64,000 nucleotides of DNA, from contig NZ_JADPJL010000047.1 in the NCBI RefSeq assembly GCF_023073415.1, positions 62,001-126,000 of the forward strand, given 5' to 3'. The notes beneath the pieces were generated by a model. It was not told the DNA's origin and ran no database searches. It saw nothing but the letters and a program-made list of their open reading frames with translations. Position numbers and translations under genes: made by a program. Positions within the stretch are counted from its first letter, which is position 1. Each line of letters begins with the position of its first letter. Positions 40,112 to 49,052 of this stretch are shown piece by piece. This stretch comes from Bradyrhizobium sp. 190. GTDB taxonomy: Bacteria > Pseudomonadota > Alphaproteobacteria > Rhizobiales > Xanthobacteraceae.

Positions 40112-41623
40112 TCAGCCGAGTTTCCGCCAGCTACGGCCGTCGCGTTCAAGCAAATCGTTGGCTTCCTCCGGTCCTTCGCTGCCCGGTTCGTAAACCTTCA
40201 ACCCCTTGCCGCCTGCCTTCTTCCACGCATCGAGGAACGGCTGCACCGCCTGCCAGCCGGCCTCGACGCTGTCGGCGCGCTGAAACAGGATGTTGTCGCC
40301 GATCATGCAGTCGTAGATCAGCGTCTCGTAGCCAGTAGAAGGTTCGGCCTTGAAGTAGTCCTTGTAACGGAACTTCATCTCGACGCCGTCGATGTTGATG
40401 TTCGGTCCCGGCACCTTGGTGTTGAACTGCAGCGCGATGCCTTCGGTCGGCTCGGTCGAGATGATGAGGTAGTTCTGCGACAGCCGGTCCACCGGCGTGT
40501 CGCGGAACATCGCGAACGGCGCCTGCTTGAACTTGATGGCGATTTCGGTGCGCTTGACGCCGAGCGCCTTGCCAGTGCGCAGGTAAAAAGGCACGCCGGC
40601 CCAGCGCCAGTTGTCGATGGTCAGCTTCAGCGCGGCATAGGTCTCGGTGGTGCTGCCCGGCGCGACGTCGGGGGTCTTGCGATAGTCGTCGATTTCAACA
40701 TCGCCAATCTTGCCGCCCCGATATTGGCCGCGCACGGAATTTTGCAGCGCCTCTTGCTCGCTCTGGGTCTGGATCGCGGAAAGCACTTCGGCCTTTTCGG
40801 AGCGAACCGAATGCGCGTCGAATTTCACCGGCGGCTCCATCGTGACCAGCGACAGCAGCTGGAACAGATGGTTCGGCACCATGTCGCGCAACGCGCCGGT
40901 CGCGTCGTAAAAGCTGCCGCGATGCCCGACGCCGAGTTTTTCATCGACGGTGATCTGGATGTGGTCGATATGGTTGCGGTTCCAGATCGGCTCGAACATG
41001 CCATTGGCGAAGCGCAACACCAGGATGTTCTGCACCGTCTCCTTGCCGAGGTAATGATCGATCCGATAGATCTGGTGCTCTTCAACCAGTTTGAGCAATT
41101 CACTGTTGAGCGCCTTTGCCGAAGCGAGGTCGGTCCCGAACGGCTTTTCCACCACCAGCCGCCGCCATGCGCCGTTCTCCGCCAGCATGCCGGTGCGGCC
41201 GAGTTCACGGCTGATCGGCAGGAATGCGTTAGGCGGCGTCGCCAGATAGAACAGGCGATTGCCGCCGGTGTCTCGCGCGGCTTCGAGTTGGTCGAGCTGT
41301 TTGCTCATGGCGTCGAACGATTCAGGCTCCTTCGGATCGGCCTCGACGCAGGTCACGCATGCCAGGAGGCGCTGGGCAATTGCATCGTCCACGGCACGGG
41401 TCGCGAACTGGCGCAGGCCTTTCATCAGGCTGTCGCGCAGTTTGTCGCTCGTCATGCCCTTGCGGGCGACGCCGACCAGGCAGAACCTGTCCGGCAACAG
41501 ATCGCTGGCGGCAAGGTTATAGAGCGCGGGAACGACCAGCCGGTGCGCGAGGTCGCCGGTCACGCCGAAAATGACGAAGGAGCAGGGATCGGGTTTCTTC
41601 TGCGCTATCTGACCGACCGCCAT
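40112..41623 (-). CDS. zwf: Glucose-6-phosphate 1-dehydrogenase
   Basis: A 503-aa enzyme that oxidises glucose-6-phosphate with NAD(P)+. The N-terminal nucleotide-binding region is FVIFGVTGDLAHR; the active-site motif RIDHYLGKETVQN is intact, as is KPFGTD. It lies 6 bases after gnd and before pgl. Length and motifs are standard. Confidence 0.97.
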   Translation of the reverse strand: MAVGQIAQKKPDPCSFVIFGVTGDLAHRLVVPALYNLAASDLLPDRFCLVGVARKGMTSDKLRDSLMKGLRQFATRAVDDAIAQRLLACVTCVEADPKEPESFDAMSKQLDQLEAARDTGGNRLFYLATPPNAFLPISRELGRTGMLAENGAWRRLVVEKPFGTDLASAKALNSELLKLVEEHQIYRIDHYLGKETVQNILVLRFANGMFEPIWNRNHIDHIQITVDEKLGVGHRGSFYDATGALRDMVPNHLFQLLSLVTMEPPVKFDAHSVRSEKAEVLSAIQTQSEQEALQNSVRGQYRGGKIGDVEIDDYRKTPDVAPGSTTETYAALKLTIDNWRWAGVPFYLRTGKALGVKRTEIAIKFKQAPFAMFRDTPVDRLSQNYLIISTEPTEGIALQFNTKVPGPNINIDGVEMKFRYKDYFKAEPSTGYETLIYDCMIGDNILFQRADSVEAGWQAVQPFLDAWKKAGGKGLKVYEPGSEGPEEANDLLERDGRSWRKLG

Positions 41624-41629
41624 GACAGC

Positions 41630-42625
41630 TCAGGCCTTCGTGTCAGTTTTTTTCGGCGGCTCCTTGTGGCCGCCGAAACCAGCGCGCATCGCGGACAGGA
41701 TCTTTTCCGCAAAGGTGTGATCCTTGCGCGAACGGAAGCGCGCATAGAGCGCCGCTGTCAGCACTTCCGCGGGCACGGCTTCGTCGATCGCGGCGTTGAC
41801 GGTCCAGCGACCCTCACCGGAATCCTCCACAAAGCCGGAGTAATTATCCAGCGTCTGGTTTTCCGCGAGCGCCGATGCGGTGAGGTCGAGCAGCCAGGAC
41901 GGGATCACGCTGCCGCGTCGCCACACCTCTGCGATATCGGCGATGTTCATGTCGAAGCGGTGTTCCGGCGGCAGCGCTTCGATATTGGCGTTCTTGAGAA
42001 TGTCAAAACCTTCGGCATAGGCCTGCATCAGGCCGTATTCGATGCCGTTATGGATCATCTTGACGAAATGTCCGGCGCCGGACGGGCCGGCGTGAATGTA
42101 GCCCTGCTCGATGCGCGGGTCGCGGCCCTCGCGCCCTGGTGTGCGCGGGATATCGCCAACACCCGGCGCCAGTGTCTTGAAGATCGGATCGAGCCGGTCA
42201 ACCACCGCCTTGTCGCCGCCGATCATCATGCAATAGCCGCGCTCGATACCCCAGACGCCGCCGCTGGTGCCGACGTCGAGATAATGCAGGCCCCTTGCTT
42301 TCAGCGCCGCGCCGCGGCGAACGTCGTCCTGCCAGAACGTGTTGCCGCCATCGATGATGGCGTCGCCAGGCTGCATCAGCTTTGCCAATGCCTCGATGGT
42401 CGCCTCGGTGATCTTGCCTGCCGGCAGCATCACCCAGGCGGTTCGCGGCTTCTCGAGCTTGGCCACGAAATCTTCCAGCGTATCAGCGCCGACGGCGCCT
42501 TCCGTGGCAAGCGCAGCGACCGCCTTCGCATCCTTGTCGTAGACCACGGCGGTGTGGCCGTTCTTCATCAGCCGGCGGACGATGTTGCCGCCCATCCGGC
42601 CGAGCCCGATCATGCCGAGTTGCAT
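41630..42625 (-). CDS. gnd: 6-phosphogluconate dehydrogenase, decarboxylating (short type)
   Basis: A 331-aa protein with the Rossmann motif GLGRMGGNIVRRL and the catalytic stretch GPSGAGHFVKMIHNGIEYG. The length marks the short NAD-preferring class rather than the 470-aa NADP enzyme of enterics. It produces ribulose-5-phosphate. Its start follows the tal-pgi stop by 12 bases. Cofactor preference is inferred from class, not from residues. Confidence 0.94.
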   Translation of the reverse strand: MQLGMIGLGRMGGNIVRRLMKNGHTAVVYDKDAKAVAALATEGAVGADTLEDFVAKLEKPRTAWVMLPAGKITEATIEALAKLMQPGDAIIDGGNTFWQDDVRRGAALKARGLHYLDVGTSGGVWGIERGYCMMIGGDKAVVDRLDPIFKTLAPGVGDIPRTPGREGRDPRIEQGYIHAGPSGAGHFVKMIHNGIEYGLMQAYAEGFDILKNANIEALPPEHRFDMNIADIAEVWRRGSVIPSWLLDLTASALAENQTLDNYSGFVEDSGEGRWTVNAAIDEAVPAEVLTAALYARFRSRKDHTFAEKILSAMRAGFGGHKEPPKKTDTKA

Positions 42626-42637
42626 CTTCTGACTTTC

Positions 42638-45484
42638 CTAGCTGAGCGCTTCCGCAATCGCGGCATCGAGTGCAGACAATCCAGATCCGATGTCGCCCTT
42701 GAGATGGACGCGCAGCGCGCGCCGCCCACGTTCGGTGAGCACGTCGAAATCACCGCGCGCCTGCGCTGCCTTGACGATGCCGAAACTCGCCTTCTGTCCG
42801 GGCACCGGCAAATCCTCGGCATCGTCGGCCGTGATCTGCAGGAACACTCCGCTGTCGGGGCCGCCCTTGTAGGCCTGGCCGGTGGAGTGCAGGAAGCGCG
42901 GGCCGAATTCGGCGCAGGTTGCAACGTGATGCCTGTCGCGCACCGCGAGCCGCATCTTCTGCAGCGAGCCGATGGTGCCGGGGTCTCGCGCGATATAGGC
43001 GAGCAGGGCGACATAGTCGCCGCTCTCCGAACGTGAGAGATGTGCCTTGATCCACGAACCGAGCGTGCCGTCGGCGCCGGCCTTGCGCAGCTCGACGGCG
43101 TTGTGCGCGTCGGTGTAGAGATCGGCCTCGTCGGTCGAAATGATAGGCTTCTCCGCCGGCAGCGAGCCGGTCTTTTCGAACGCAGCCGTCAGTTCGCGGG
43201 TCTTGATCTTGGCTGCTTCCACATCAGGCTGGTTGAACGGATTGATCCCGAGGATCGCGCCCGCCACGGCGGTCGCCATCTCAAACCGGAAAAACTCCTG
43301 GCCGATGTGGTCGATCGACTTCATGACGATGCGGGCCACGGGATGCCCGGCCGCTTCCAGCGCCTTGAGCCGGTCGTCATGCGAGGCGTCGTCTTCACCT
43401 TCGGTGCGGATATCGATGAAGAAGCGGTCGTTGCCGTAAAGCGCGGGATCGCCGAGCGGTTCGCCGTCGATCGGGATCAGGCCCTTGCCGTCCTTGCCGG
43501 TGGATTCGGCAATCAGTTGCTCGGCCCAGGCGCCAAAATCGGCGACTTTCTCCGACGAAGTGATCGTCACCTTGTCGCGGCCTTCAAGGCCGGCAAGCCC
43601 CATCGCCAGCCCGAGCTGCACGCCGGGGTTTTCGTGCGGCGGCACGTCGGCGCCGCAGGAGCGCACCATTGCGAGCGCGTGCGTGATCAGGCTGCGAACG
43701 TCGATGCCGGCAGCCGCCGCTGGCACCAGCCCGAACGGCGACAGCACGGAGTAGCGTCCGCCGATCGCGGGATCGCCGTGGAAGATGCGGGCAAAGCCCT
43801 GTTTGATCGCGACCTTCTCCAGCGACGAGCCGGGATCTGTGACGGCGATGAAGCGGTGGCCGGCCTTGTCCTTGCCGATGGTCTTGGAGACACGATCGAA
43901 GAAATAATCCTTCATCACGTTCGGCTCGGTGGTGCCGCCCGATTTGCTGGAGACAATGAACAGCGTGTGGGCGAGATCGACGGTATCCTCCATCGCGCGC
44001 ACCTGCGCAGGGTCGGTGGAGTCGAGCACATGCAGCTTCGGGAAACCGGATTTTTTGGCGAAAGTTTCCGCCAGCACTTCCGGCCCGAGGCTCGATCCGC
44101 CCATGCCGAGCACGACCGCATCGCTGAAATTCTGTCCCTTCACGCGGCGGGCAAAATCCTCGTAATCGGCGACGTCGGCGGCCGCGGGGCTGTTCAGCCA
44201 GCCCAGCCATTTGTTCTCGTCGTCATCGGTCCAGACCGATTGGTCCTTCTGCCACAGGCGGCGGATTGTAGCCGACGCGCGCCAGTCCTCGGTGCTCTTC
44301 TCCACGGCCTTCTTGATGCCGTCGCCAAGCGCGAGTTGCTGCCGATCGATGCCGCCTGCGAGCGATGTCGCACGCTTCTGCGCGACCGCGCCATAGAGCT
44401 TGTCGGCGGCATCGGCGAACAGCTTCACGCCGTCCCTGACCAGTTCTTTTGTGATGGCGTCGAGCGAGATGCCGGACTTTTCAAGCTCTTCCAGCACGCG
44501 CCTTGCGTCCTCGATATTCTCCTCGAGGCTGTCCCTCAGCTTGCCATGATCGCGGAACGCATCGAGCGTTGCCGGCGGCACGGTATTGACGGTGTTGGCG
44601 CCGATCAGTTCCTCGACATACAGCACGTCGCTGTAGTCCTTGTTCTTGGTGCCGGTGGACGCCCATAGCAAACGCTGCGGCTTTGCGCCCTTGGCCGCGA
44701 GCTTCTCCCAACGGGGTCCTGCGAACAGCCGCTTGTAGTCCTGATAGGCAAGCTTGGCGTTGGCGATGGCGACCTTGCCCTTCAGTGCACTCAGCCGCTC
44801 CTTCTCGCTGGGGTCATTGGCTTTTGCGATCTTGTCGTCGAGCTGCTTGTCGACCGCGGTATCGATACGGCTGACGAAGAAAGACGCGACACTGGCGACG
44901 GGCGCGGGATCGCCGCCATTGGCGACGTGCTTTTCCAGGCCGGCGATATAGGCCTCCGCCACTTCGCGATAGACGTCTTGCGAGAACAGCAGCGTGATGT
45001 TGATGCTGATGCCTTCGCCGATCAGATGTTCGATCGCGGGCAGGCCCTCCGGCGTGGCCGGCACCTTCACCATCAAGTTCTGCCGCTTGACGTCCTTCCA
45101 GAGCCGTTCGGCTTCCGCGATGGTCCCCTTGGTATCCATCGCCAGATAGGGCGAGACCTCGAGGCTGACGAAACCGTCATTGCCGTTCAAGCGGTCGTAA
45201 ACCGGGCGCAGCACGTCAGCGGCACTCTGGATGTCCTCGACGGCGAGCGCCTCGAACAGGTCGGCGACGGGGCGGTCGCCCGCCTTCAGGGCGTGGCCGA
45301 TTGCGCCGTCATATTCGTCCGAACTGCCGATCGCCTTTTCGAAGATCGAGGGGTTCGACGTCACGCCCTTGACACCGTCGGTATCGATCAGCGCCTTGAG
45401 GTCGCCCTTGGCGACGAAGCCGCGGGCGAGGAAGTCCAGCCAGATCGCCTGGCCATGGTTTTCGAGTGCTTTGACGGGATTCAT
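42638..45484 (-). CDS. Bifunctional transaldolase / glucose-6-phosphate isomerase
   Basis: A 948-aa fusion. The transaldolase half (about 1-370) has TSNPSIFEKAI, Schiff-base Lys140 in VKVPATPEG and ISINITLLFS. The isomerase half (about 385-948) has GMGGSSLGPEVL and VSSKSGGTTEPN. It links the non-oxidative pentose branch with glucose-6-phosphate recycling. It is the first gene of the operon tal-pgi, gnd, zwf, pgl, gntK, HAD, all within a few bases of each other. Such fusions are known in several bacteria. Confidence 0.95.
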   Translation of the reverse strand: MNPVKALENHGQAIWLDFLARGFVAKGDLKALIDTDGVKGVTSNPSIFEKAIGSSDEYDGAIGHALKAGDRPVADLFEALAVEDIQSAADVLRPVYDRLNGNDGFVSLEVSPYLAMDTKGTIAEAERLWKDVKRQNLMVKVPATPEGLPAIEHLIGEGISINITLLFSQDVYREVAEAYIAGLEKHVANGGDPAPVASVASFFVSRIDTAVDKQLDDKIAKANDPSEKERLSALKGKVAIANAKLAYQDYKRLFAGPRWEKLAAKGAKPQRLLWASTGTKNKDYSDVLYVEELIGANTVNTVPPATLDAFRDHGKLRDSLEENIEDARRVLEELEKSGISLDAITKELVRDGVKLFADAADKLYGAVAQKRATSLAGGIDRQQLALGDGIKKAVEKSTEDWRASATIRRLWQKDQSVWTDDDENKWLGWLNSPAAADVADYEDFARRVKGQNFSDAVVLGMGGSSLGPEVLAETFAKKSGFPKLHVLDSTDPAQVRAMEDTVDLAHTLFIVSSKSGGTTEPNVMKDYFFDRVSKTIGKDKAGHRFIAVTDPGSSLEKVAIKQGFARIFHGDPAIGGRYSVLSPFGLVPAAAAGIDVRSLITHALAMVRSCGADVPPHENPGVQLGLAMGLAGLEGRDKVTITSSEKVADFGAWAEQLIAESTGKDGKGLIPIDGEPLGDPALYGNDRFFIDIRTEGEDDASHDDRLKALEAAGHPVARIVMKSIDHIGQEFFRFEMATAVAGAILGINPFNQPDVEAAKIKTRELTAAFEKTGSLPAEKPIISTDEADLYTDAHNAVELRKAGADGTLGSWIKAHLSRSESGDYVALLAYIARDPGTIGSLQKMRLAVRDRHHVATCAEFGPRFLHSTGQAYKGGPDSGVFLQITADDAEDLPVPGQKASFGIVKAAQARGDFDVLTERGRRALRVHLKGDIGSGLSALDAAIAEALS

Positions 45485-45732
45485 GATGCCTGTTCTGTTC
45501 GGTCGGCTTTTTGGGTTTCCGGCAGCTTTCGGGGGCAGGGCCGGAAAGTCAACATTTGGTTGGGTGTGGCGCCGGATGGAATGGGGCGGTCCAGTACGAT
45601 AACGCCATTGGCAGCGGTTCGATCCCGAAAATGGCTGTTCTCACAGCCCTCGATCCCAGCGGGGTCGGTCGAACCGGCTTCCGGAATTATGACACCAACG
45701 GGCACAAGCACGAAGTCGTGAAGGTGGCCGTC

Positions 45733-45921
45733 ATGCGCTGTCGTTTTTCGCTGCCCGCCTGCCTCACGCTGTTGTGTAGCTTGCTGGCGCTTGGCCTGAC
45801 CACGGCGGAAGCGGCCGGCATCGGCGTGCATATGAGGATTGATGCGCAAAACATTCCGCGGGCGATCGCAGGGGGACTCAACCCGCATGTCAGCGTGGGA
45901 GCGGGCGCGCAGGCGCCATAG
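45733..45921 (+). CDS. Small putative secreted protein, unknown
   Basis: A 62-aa ORF whose first 30 residues look like a signal peptide (MRCRFSLPACLTLLCSLLALG, then TTAEAAG), followed by a short Gly/Ala-rich mature part. AAGGTGG is placed a few bases before the ATG. No family is recognised. It lies in the 685-bp sparse region between tal-pgi and the next gene, so it may be a real small gene or a chance ORF. An upstream extension in frame is possible but lacks a signal-like start. Confidence 0.35.
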   Translation: MRCRFSLPACLTLLCSLLALGLTTAEAAGIGVHMRIDAQNIPRAIAGGLNPHVSVGAGAQAP

Positions 45922-46113
45922 CGACTGAGTCCGAGCACCCGAAGTATTCAGCCGGGCGGAGCGGGCGAAACTACGGCGACCAAATCGCTCAAATGAGCGA
46001 TTGATGTGAAAGGTTCACGTCAAGCGGGAAGATCTGAAGGCCCAAGACCTCACGGTCTCACCGAAATCGCGCCCCACAGCATATTGCGTCGATGCATGAA
46101 ATCTTTCCAGCCA

Positions 46114-46165
46114 AAGTAGTGTAGGTCACAGACCTAAGTAGTGAGGCGTACCAACCTATGTAGTA
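46114..46165. repeat. Three 8-bp direct repeats at exact 22-bp spacing
   Basis: AAGTAGTG occurs at 46114-46121 and 46136-46143, and ATGTAGTA at 46158-46165, giving an exact 22-base period or about two helical turns. The second and third units share a longer frame: CCTAAGTAGTGAGGC and CCTATGTAGTATGGC. Such phasing suggests binding sites for a regulator on one DNA face. The array lies just past the stop of the 46170-46592 gene and in no recognisable promoter. The surrounding 45922-46113 shows only a weak hairpin. Confidence 0.5.
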
Positions 46166-46169
46166 TGGC

Positions 46170-46592
46170 TCATTTGTGCCGGAGTGCCGCAAGCTCCTTG
46201 CGATCCGTCACCAACTCGGAGCATTCGTGCAGATCGGAACGATCGACGCGGAAGATCTTGTCGTCGGCGCCGGCAACCAAATCATTGCTGGCGTCGTCGT
46301 CGGGCTTGTTACGCTCCCAGACGCGGAACGAATAATTGACGGTCTTGTCTTCCGGCGCGTCCTCTGCCGTCACCAGCAGCTTCATCGCGCTGACTTTCTG
46401 CTTCGGATGCTGCGCCAGATGGCTGGCGTCATAACGACGCACGAAGCAGGCATAGGTCTTCCGGCTGAGAGGGCCGCCGAACATTTGGGCATCGAACGTG
46501 GTGGCTCTGGCTTTGTCGACGCCTTCCTGGGCGTGGCAGGCATGGGCTCCGATGACGGAGGCAATTGCGGCGCCGATGCAGGCGTATTTCAT
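46170..46592 (-). CDS. Hypothetical periplasmic protein
   Basis: A 140-aa protein with a signal peptide (MKYACIGAAIASVIGAHACHAQ). The mature part contains several charged stretches and two cysteines (YACFVRRYD and LHECSEL) that could form a disulfide. No family is recognised. It is monocistronic and divergent from prkA, with 503 bases between start codons. The coding composition matches neighbours. Confidence 0.65.
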   Translation of the reverse strand: MKYACIGAAIASVIGAHACHAQEGVDKARATTFDAQMFGGPLSRKTYACFVRRYDASHLAQHPKQKVSAMKLLVTAEDAPEDKTVNYSFRVWERNKPDDDASNDLVAGADDKIFRVDRSDLHECSELVTDRKELAALRHK

Positions 46593-47095
46593 GGCAGACT
46601 CGGGTTAAACGCGCGGCATGTTACTTTAGTTGCAGTTGGCGTCAGGTGCGTTCAACACCCAGTCCGCGATGAACGCGTGTTAATCTTGGCCTTATTTGCC
46701 GCTGCCCGGCCGTCCGAAGGTCACAAAAGGCCCCCGTTACCGCGCGTTCGAGCCGTTCAGAACCCCGAATTGCTCCGTTTGGCTGTTTCGGGTTTGCCAG
46801 GTGGATGCAGATTCGAGCCGCGCAGCCGCTCAGATTCCTTAAAAAATCCCTTACAGCGTGCTCAGTACTTACCCGGTAAAAAATGTTGCAGCACGGCTAC
46901 AACGCGAGCGAAATGGCACCGTATCTTTACGAGGAGGAGGCCGTTAGCACGACTATTGCATTGCATTGTGAAGTCGCTCGCGTGTCCAATCGGTGCATGT
47001 GCTGATGGTGATTCGCGAACGGAAGCTGTGACGCTCCGACACTGGAACCCGAGTGGTGCGTCCGGCATTTACAGGTGACCATGGAGAGACGGATC
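46593..47095. other. 503-bp divergent upstream region of prkA
   Basis: This long spacer should carry the prkA promoter and that of the hypothetical gene on its left. A small inverted repeat TTAC-CCG-GTAA lies at about 46869-46879. I found no spacing-correct sigma-54 site (GG-N10-GC) and no consensus EcfG pair. No coding sequence with credible start and composition is seen. Confidence 0.45.
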
Positions 47096-49039
47096 ATGTA
47101 CAACGATTCTCTGTTCAATGCTTTCGCCCGGTCCTTCGAAGCTAGAAGCCAGACCGACATGTCGATGGCGGAATATCTGGAGTCGTGTCGAAGCGATCCG
47201 ATGCGATATGCCAATGCAACCGAACGATTGCTAGCTGCGATCGGCGAGCCTCAGATGATTGACACGGCCAAGGATCCTCGCCTTGGCCGTATCTTTTTGA
47301 ATCGCACGATGCGACTCTATCCGGCCTTCGCCGGTTTCTACGGCATGGAAGAAACGATCGAGCGTATCGTAGGCTTCTTCCGCCACGCGGCGCAGGGTCT
47401 CGAAGAGCGCAAGCAGATACTCTATCTGCTCGGGCCTGTCGGTGGCGGAAAATCCTCGCTCGCCGAACGCCTCAAGTCGTTGATGGAAGTCCACCCCATT
47501 TACGTGTTGAAGGCCGGCGACGAACTCAGTCCCGTGTTCGAAAGTCCGCTCAGCCTGTTCGATCCGGACGCGCTGGGACCGATGCTCGAGGAGAAGTACG
47601 GCATTCCGCGCCGCCGCCTCAGCGGACTGATGAGCCCGTGGTGCTATAAGCGCCTCGAATCCTTCGGTGGCGACATTTCGCAGTTCCGCGTCGCCAAGAT
47701 CCAGCCGTCGCGGCTGCGCCAGATCGCGATTGCAAAGACCGAGCCCGGCGACGAAAACAACCAGGACATCTCGTCACTGGTCGGCAAGGTCGACATCCGC
47801 AAGCTGGAGACCTTCGCCCAGAACGATCCCGACGCTTACAGCTATTCGGGCGGCCTCAATCGCGCCAACCAGGGCATCCTCGAATTCGTCGAGATGTTCA
47901 AGGCGCCGATCAAGATGCTGCATCCGCTGCTGACGGCGACGCAGGAGGGCAACTATATCGGGACCGAGAACATCGGCGCGATCCCGTTCACCGGCGTCAT
48001 TCTCGCCCATTCCAACGAGGCCGAATGGCAAAGCTTCAAGACCAACAAGAACAACGAGGCATTCATCGATCGTATCTGCGTCATCAAGGTGCCGTATAGC
48101 CTGCGCGTTACCGAGGAGCAGAAGATCTACGAGAAGCTGATCCAGGGCTCCGAACTCGCCACCGCGCCGTGCGCGCCGGCCACGCTGGAAACGCTGGCGC
48201 GCTTCTCGGTGATGTCGCGGTTGCGCAAGCACGAGAATTCGACCGTGTTTGCCAAGATGCGGATCTATGACGGTGACAGCCTGAAGGAATCCGATCCGAA
48301 GGCGCGCAGCGTTCAGGAATACAGGGATGCTGCCGGCGTCGATGAAGGCATGGACGGCGTTTCGACCCGCTTCGCCTTCAAGGTTCTCGCCGCGACTTTC
48401 AACCACGACACCAACGAGGTCGGTGCCGACGCGGTCCATTTGATGTACACGCTGGAGCAGTCGATCCGGCGCGAGCAGCTTCCCGACGAGGTCGAGAAGC
48501 GTTACCTCGAGTTCATCAAGGCTGAACTCGCGCCGCGCTATGCCGAATTCATCGGGCATGAGATCCAGAAGGCCTATCTGGAATCCTATTCGGACTACGG
48601 CCAAAATCTGTTCGATCGCTATGTCGATTATGCCGATGCCTGGATCGAGGATCAGGATTTCAAGGATCCCGACACCGGACAATTGCTCGATCGTGAACTG
48701 CTCAATCAGGAGTTGACCAAGATCGAGAAGCCGGCCGGCATCGCCAATCCGAAGGACTTCCGCAACGAGGTCGTCAAGTTCTCGCTGCGGTCGCGGGCCC
48801 AGAACAGCGGCAAGAATCCGTCATGGACCAGCTACGAGAAGATTCGCGAAGTGATCGAAAAGCGGATATTCTCCCAGGTCGAGGATCTGCTTCCCGTCAT
48901 TTCGTTCGGTTCGAAGAAGGACGGCGAGACCGAGAAGAAGCATGGCGAGTTTGTCGCGCGCATGGTCGAACGCGGCTACACCGAGCGGCAAGTCCGCCGG
49001 CTGGTCGAGTGGTACATGCGCGTAAAACAGGCTGGCTGA
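47096..49039 (+). CDS. prkA: PrkA family serine protein kinase
   Basis: A 647-aa protein with an AAA-type ATPase part (Walker A LLGPVGGGKSSLAERL, about residues 111-126) and a C-terminal kinase-like domain. In other bacteria PrkA/YeaG acts in stress, starvation or sporulation pathways together with YeaH and SpoVR, as here. The start at 47096 (MYNDSLFNAFARSFE) is chosen because GGAG lies 9 bases upstream; a GTG 21 bases earlier is an alternative. The next gene begins 13 bases after the stop. Confidence 0.94.
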   Translation: MYNDSLFNAFARSFEARSQTDMSMAEYLESCRSDPMRYANATERLLAAIGEPQMIDTAKDPRLGRIFLNRTMRLYPAFAGFYGMEETIERIVGFFRHAAQGLEERKQILYLLGPVGGGKSSLAERLKSLMEVHPIYVLKAGDELSPVFESPLSLFDPDALGPMLEEKYGIPRRRLSGLMSPWCYKRLESFGGDISQFRVAKIQPSRLRQIAIAKTEPGDENNQDISSLVGKVDIRKLETFAQNDPDAYSYSGGLNRANQGILEFVEMFKAPIKMLHPLLTATQEGNYIGTENIGAIPFTGVILAHSNEAEWQSFKTNKNNEAFIDRICVIKVPYSLRVTEEQKIYEKLIQGSELATAPCAPATLETLARFSVMSRLRKHENSTVFAKMRIYDGDSLKESDPKARSVQEYRDAAGVDEGMDGVSTRFAFKVLAATFNHDTNEVGADAVHLMYTLEQSIRREQLPDEVEKRYLEFIKAELAPRYAEFIGHEIQKAYLESYSDYGQNLFDRYVDYADAWIEDQDFKDPDTGQLLDRELLNQELTKIEKPAGIANPKDFRNEVVKFSLRSRAQNSGKNPSWTSYEKIREVIEKRIFSQVEDLLPVISFGSKKDGETEKKHGEFVARMVERGYTERQVRRLVEWYMRVKQAG

Positions 49040-49052
49040 GGCGGATGAAAAC

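Noticed and set aside
39794..43036. Very long plus-strand open frame (over 1000 codons) opposite pgl, zwf, gnd and tal-pgi
   Set aside because: It lies antisense to four clear enzyme genes. Its translation is rich in His, Arg, Asp and Gln with no recognisable domain, the usual shadow of high-GC coding sequence.
46606..46640. EcfG-like pair (GCAAC-N17-CGTT, minus strand) before the hypothetical gene at 46170-46592
   Set aside because: The -35 box has a mismatch at a strongly conserved position; too weak to list.
46681..46710. Possible sigma-54 promoter (TTGGC...TTGCC) upstream of prkA
   Set aside because: The GG and GC elements are 8 bases apart, not the required 10.
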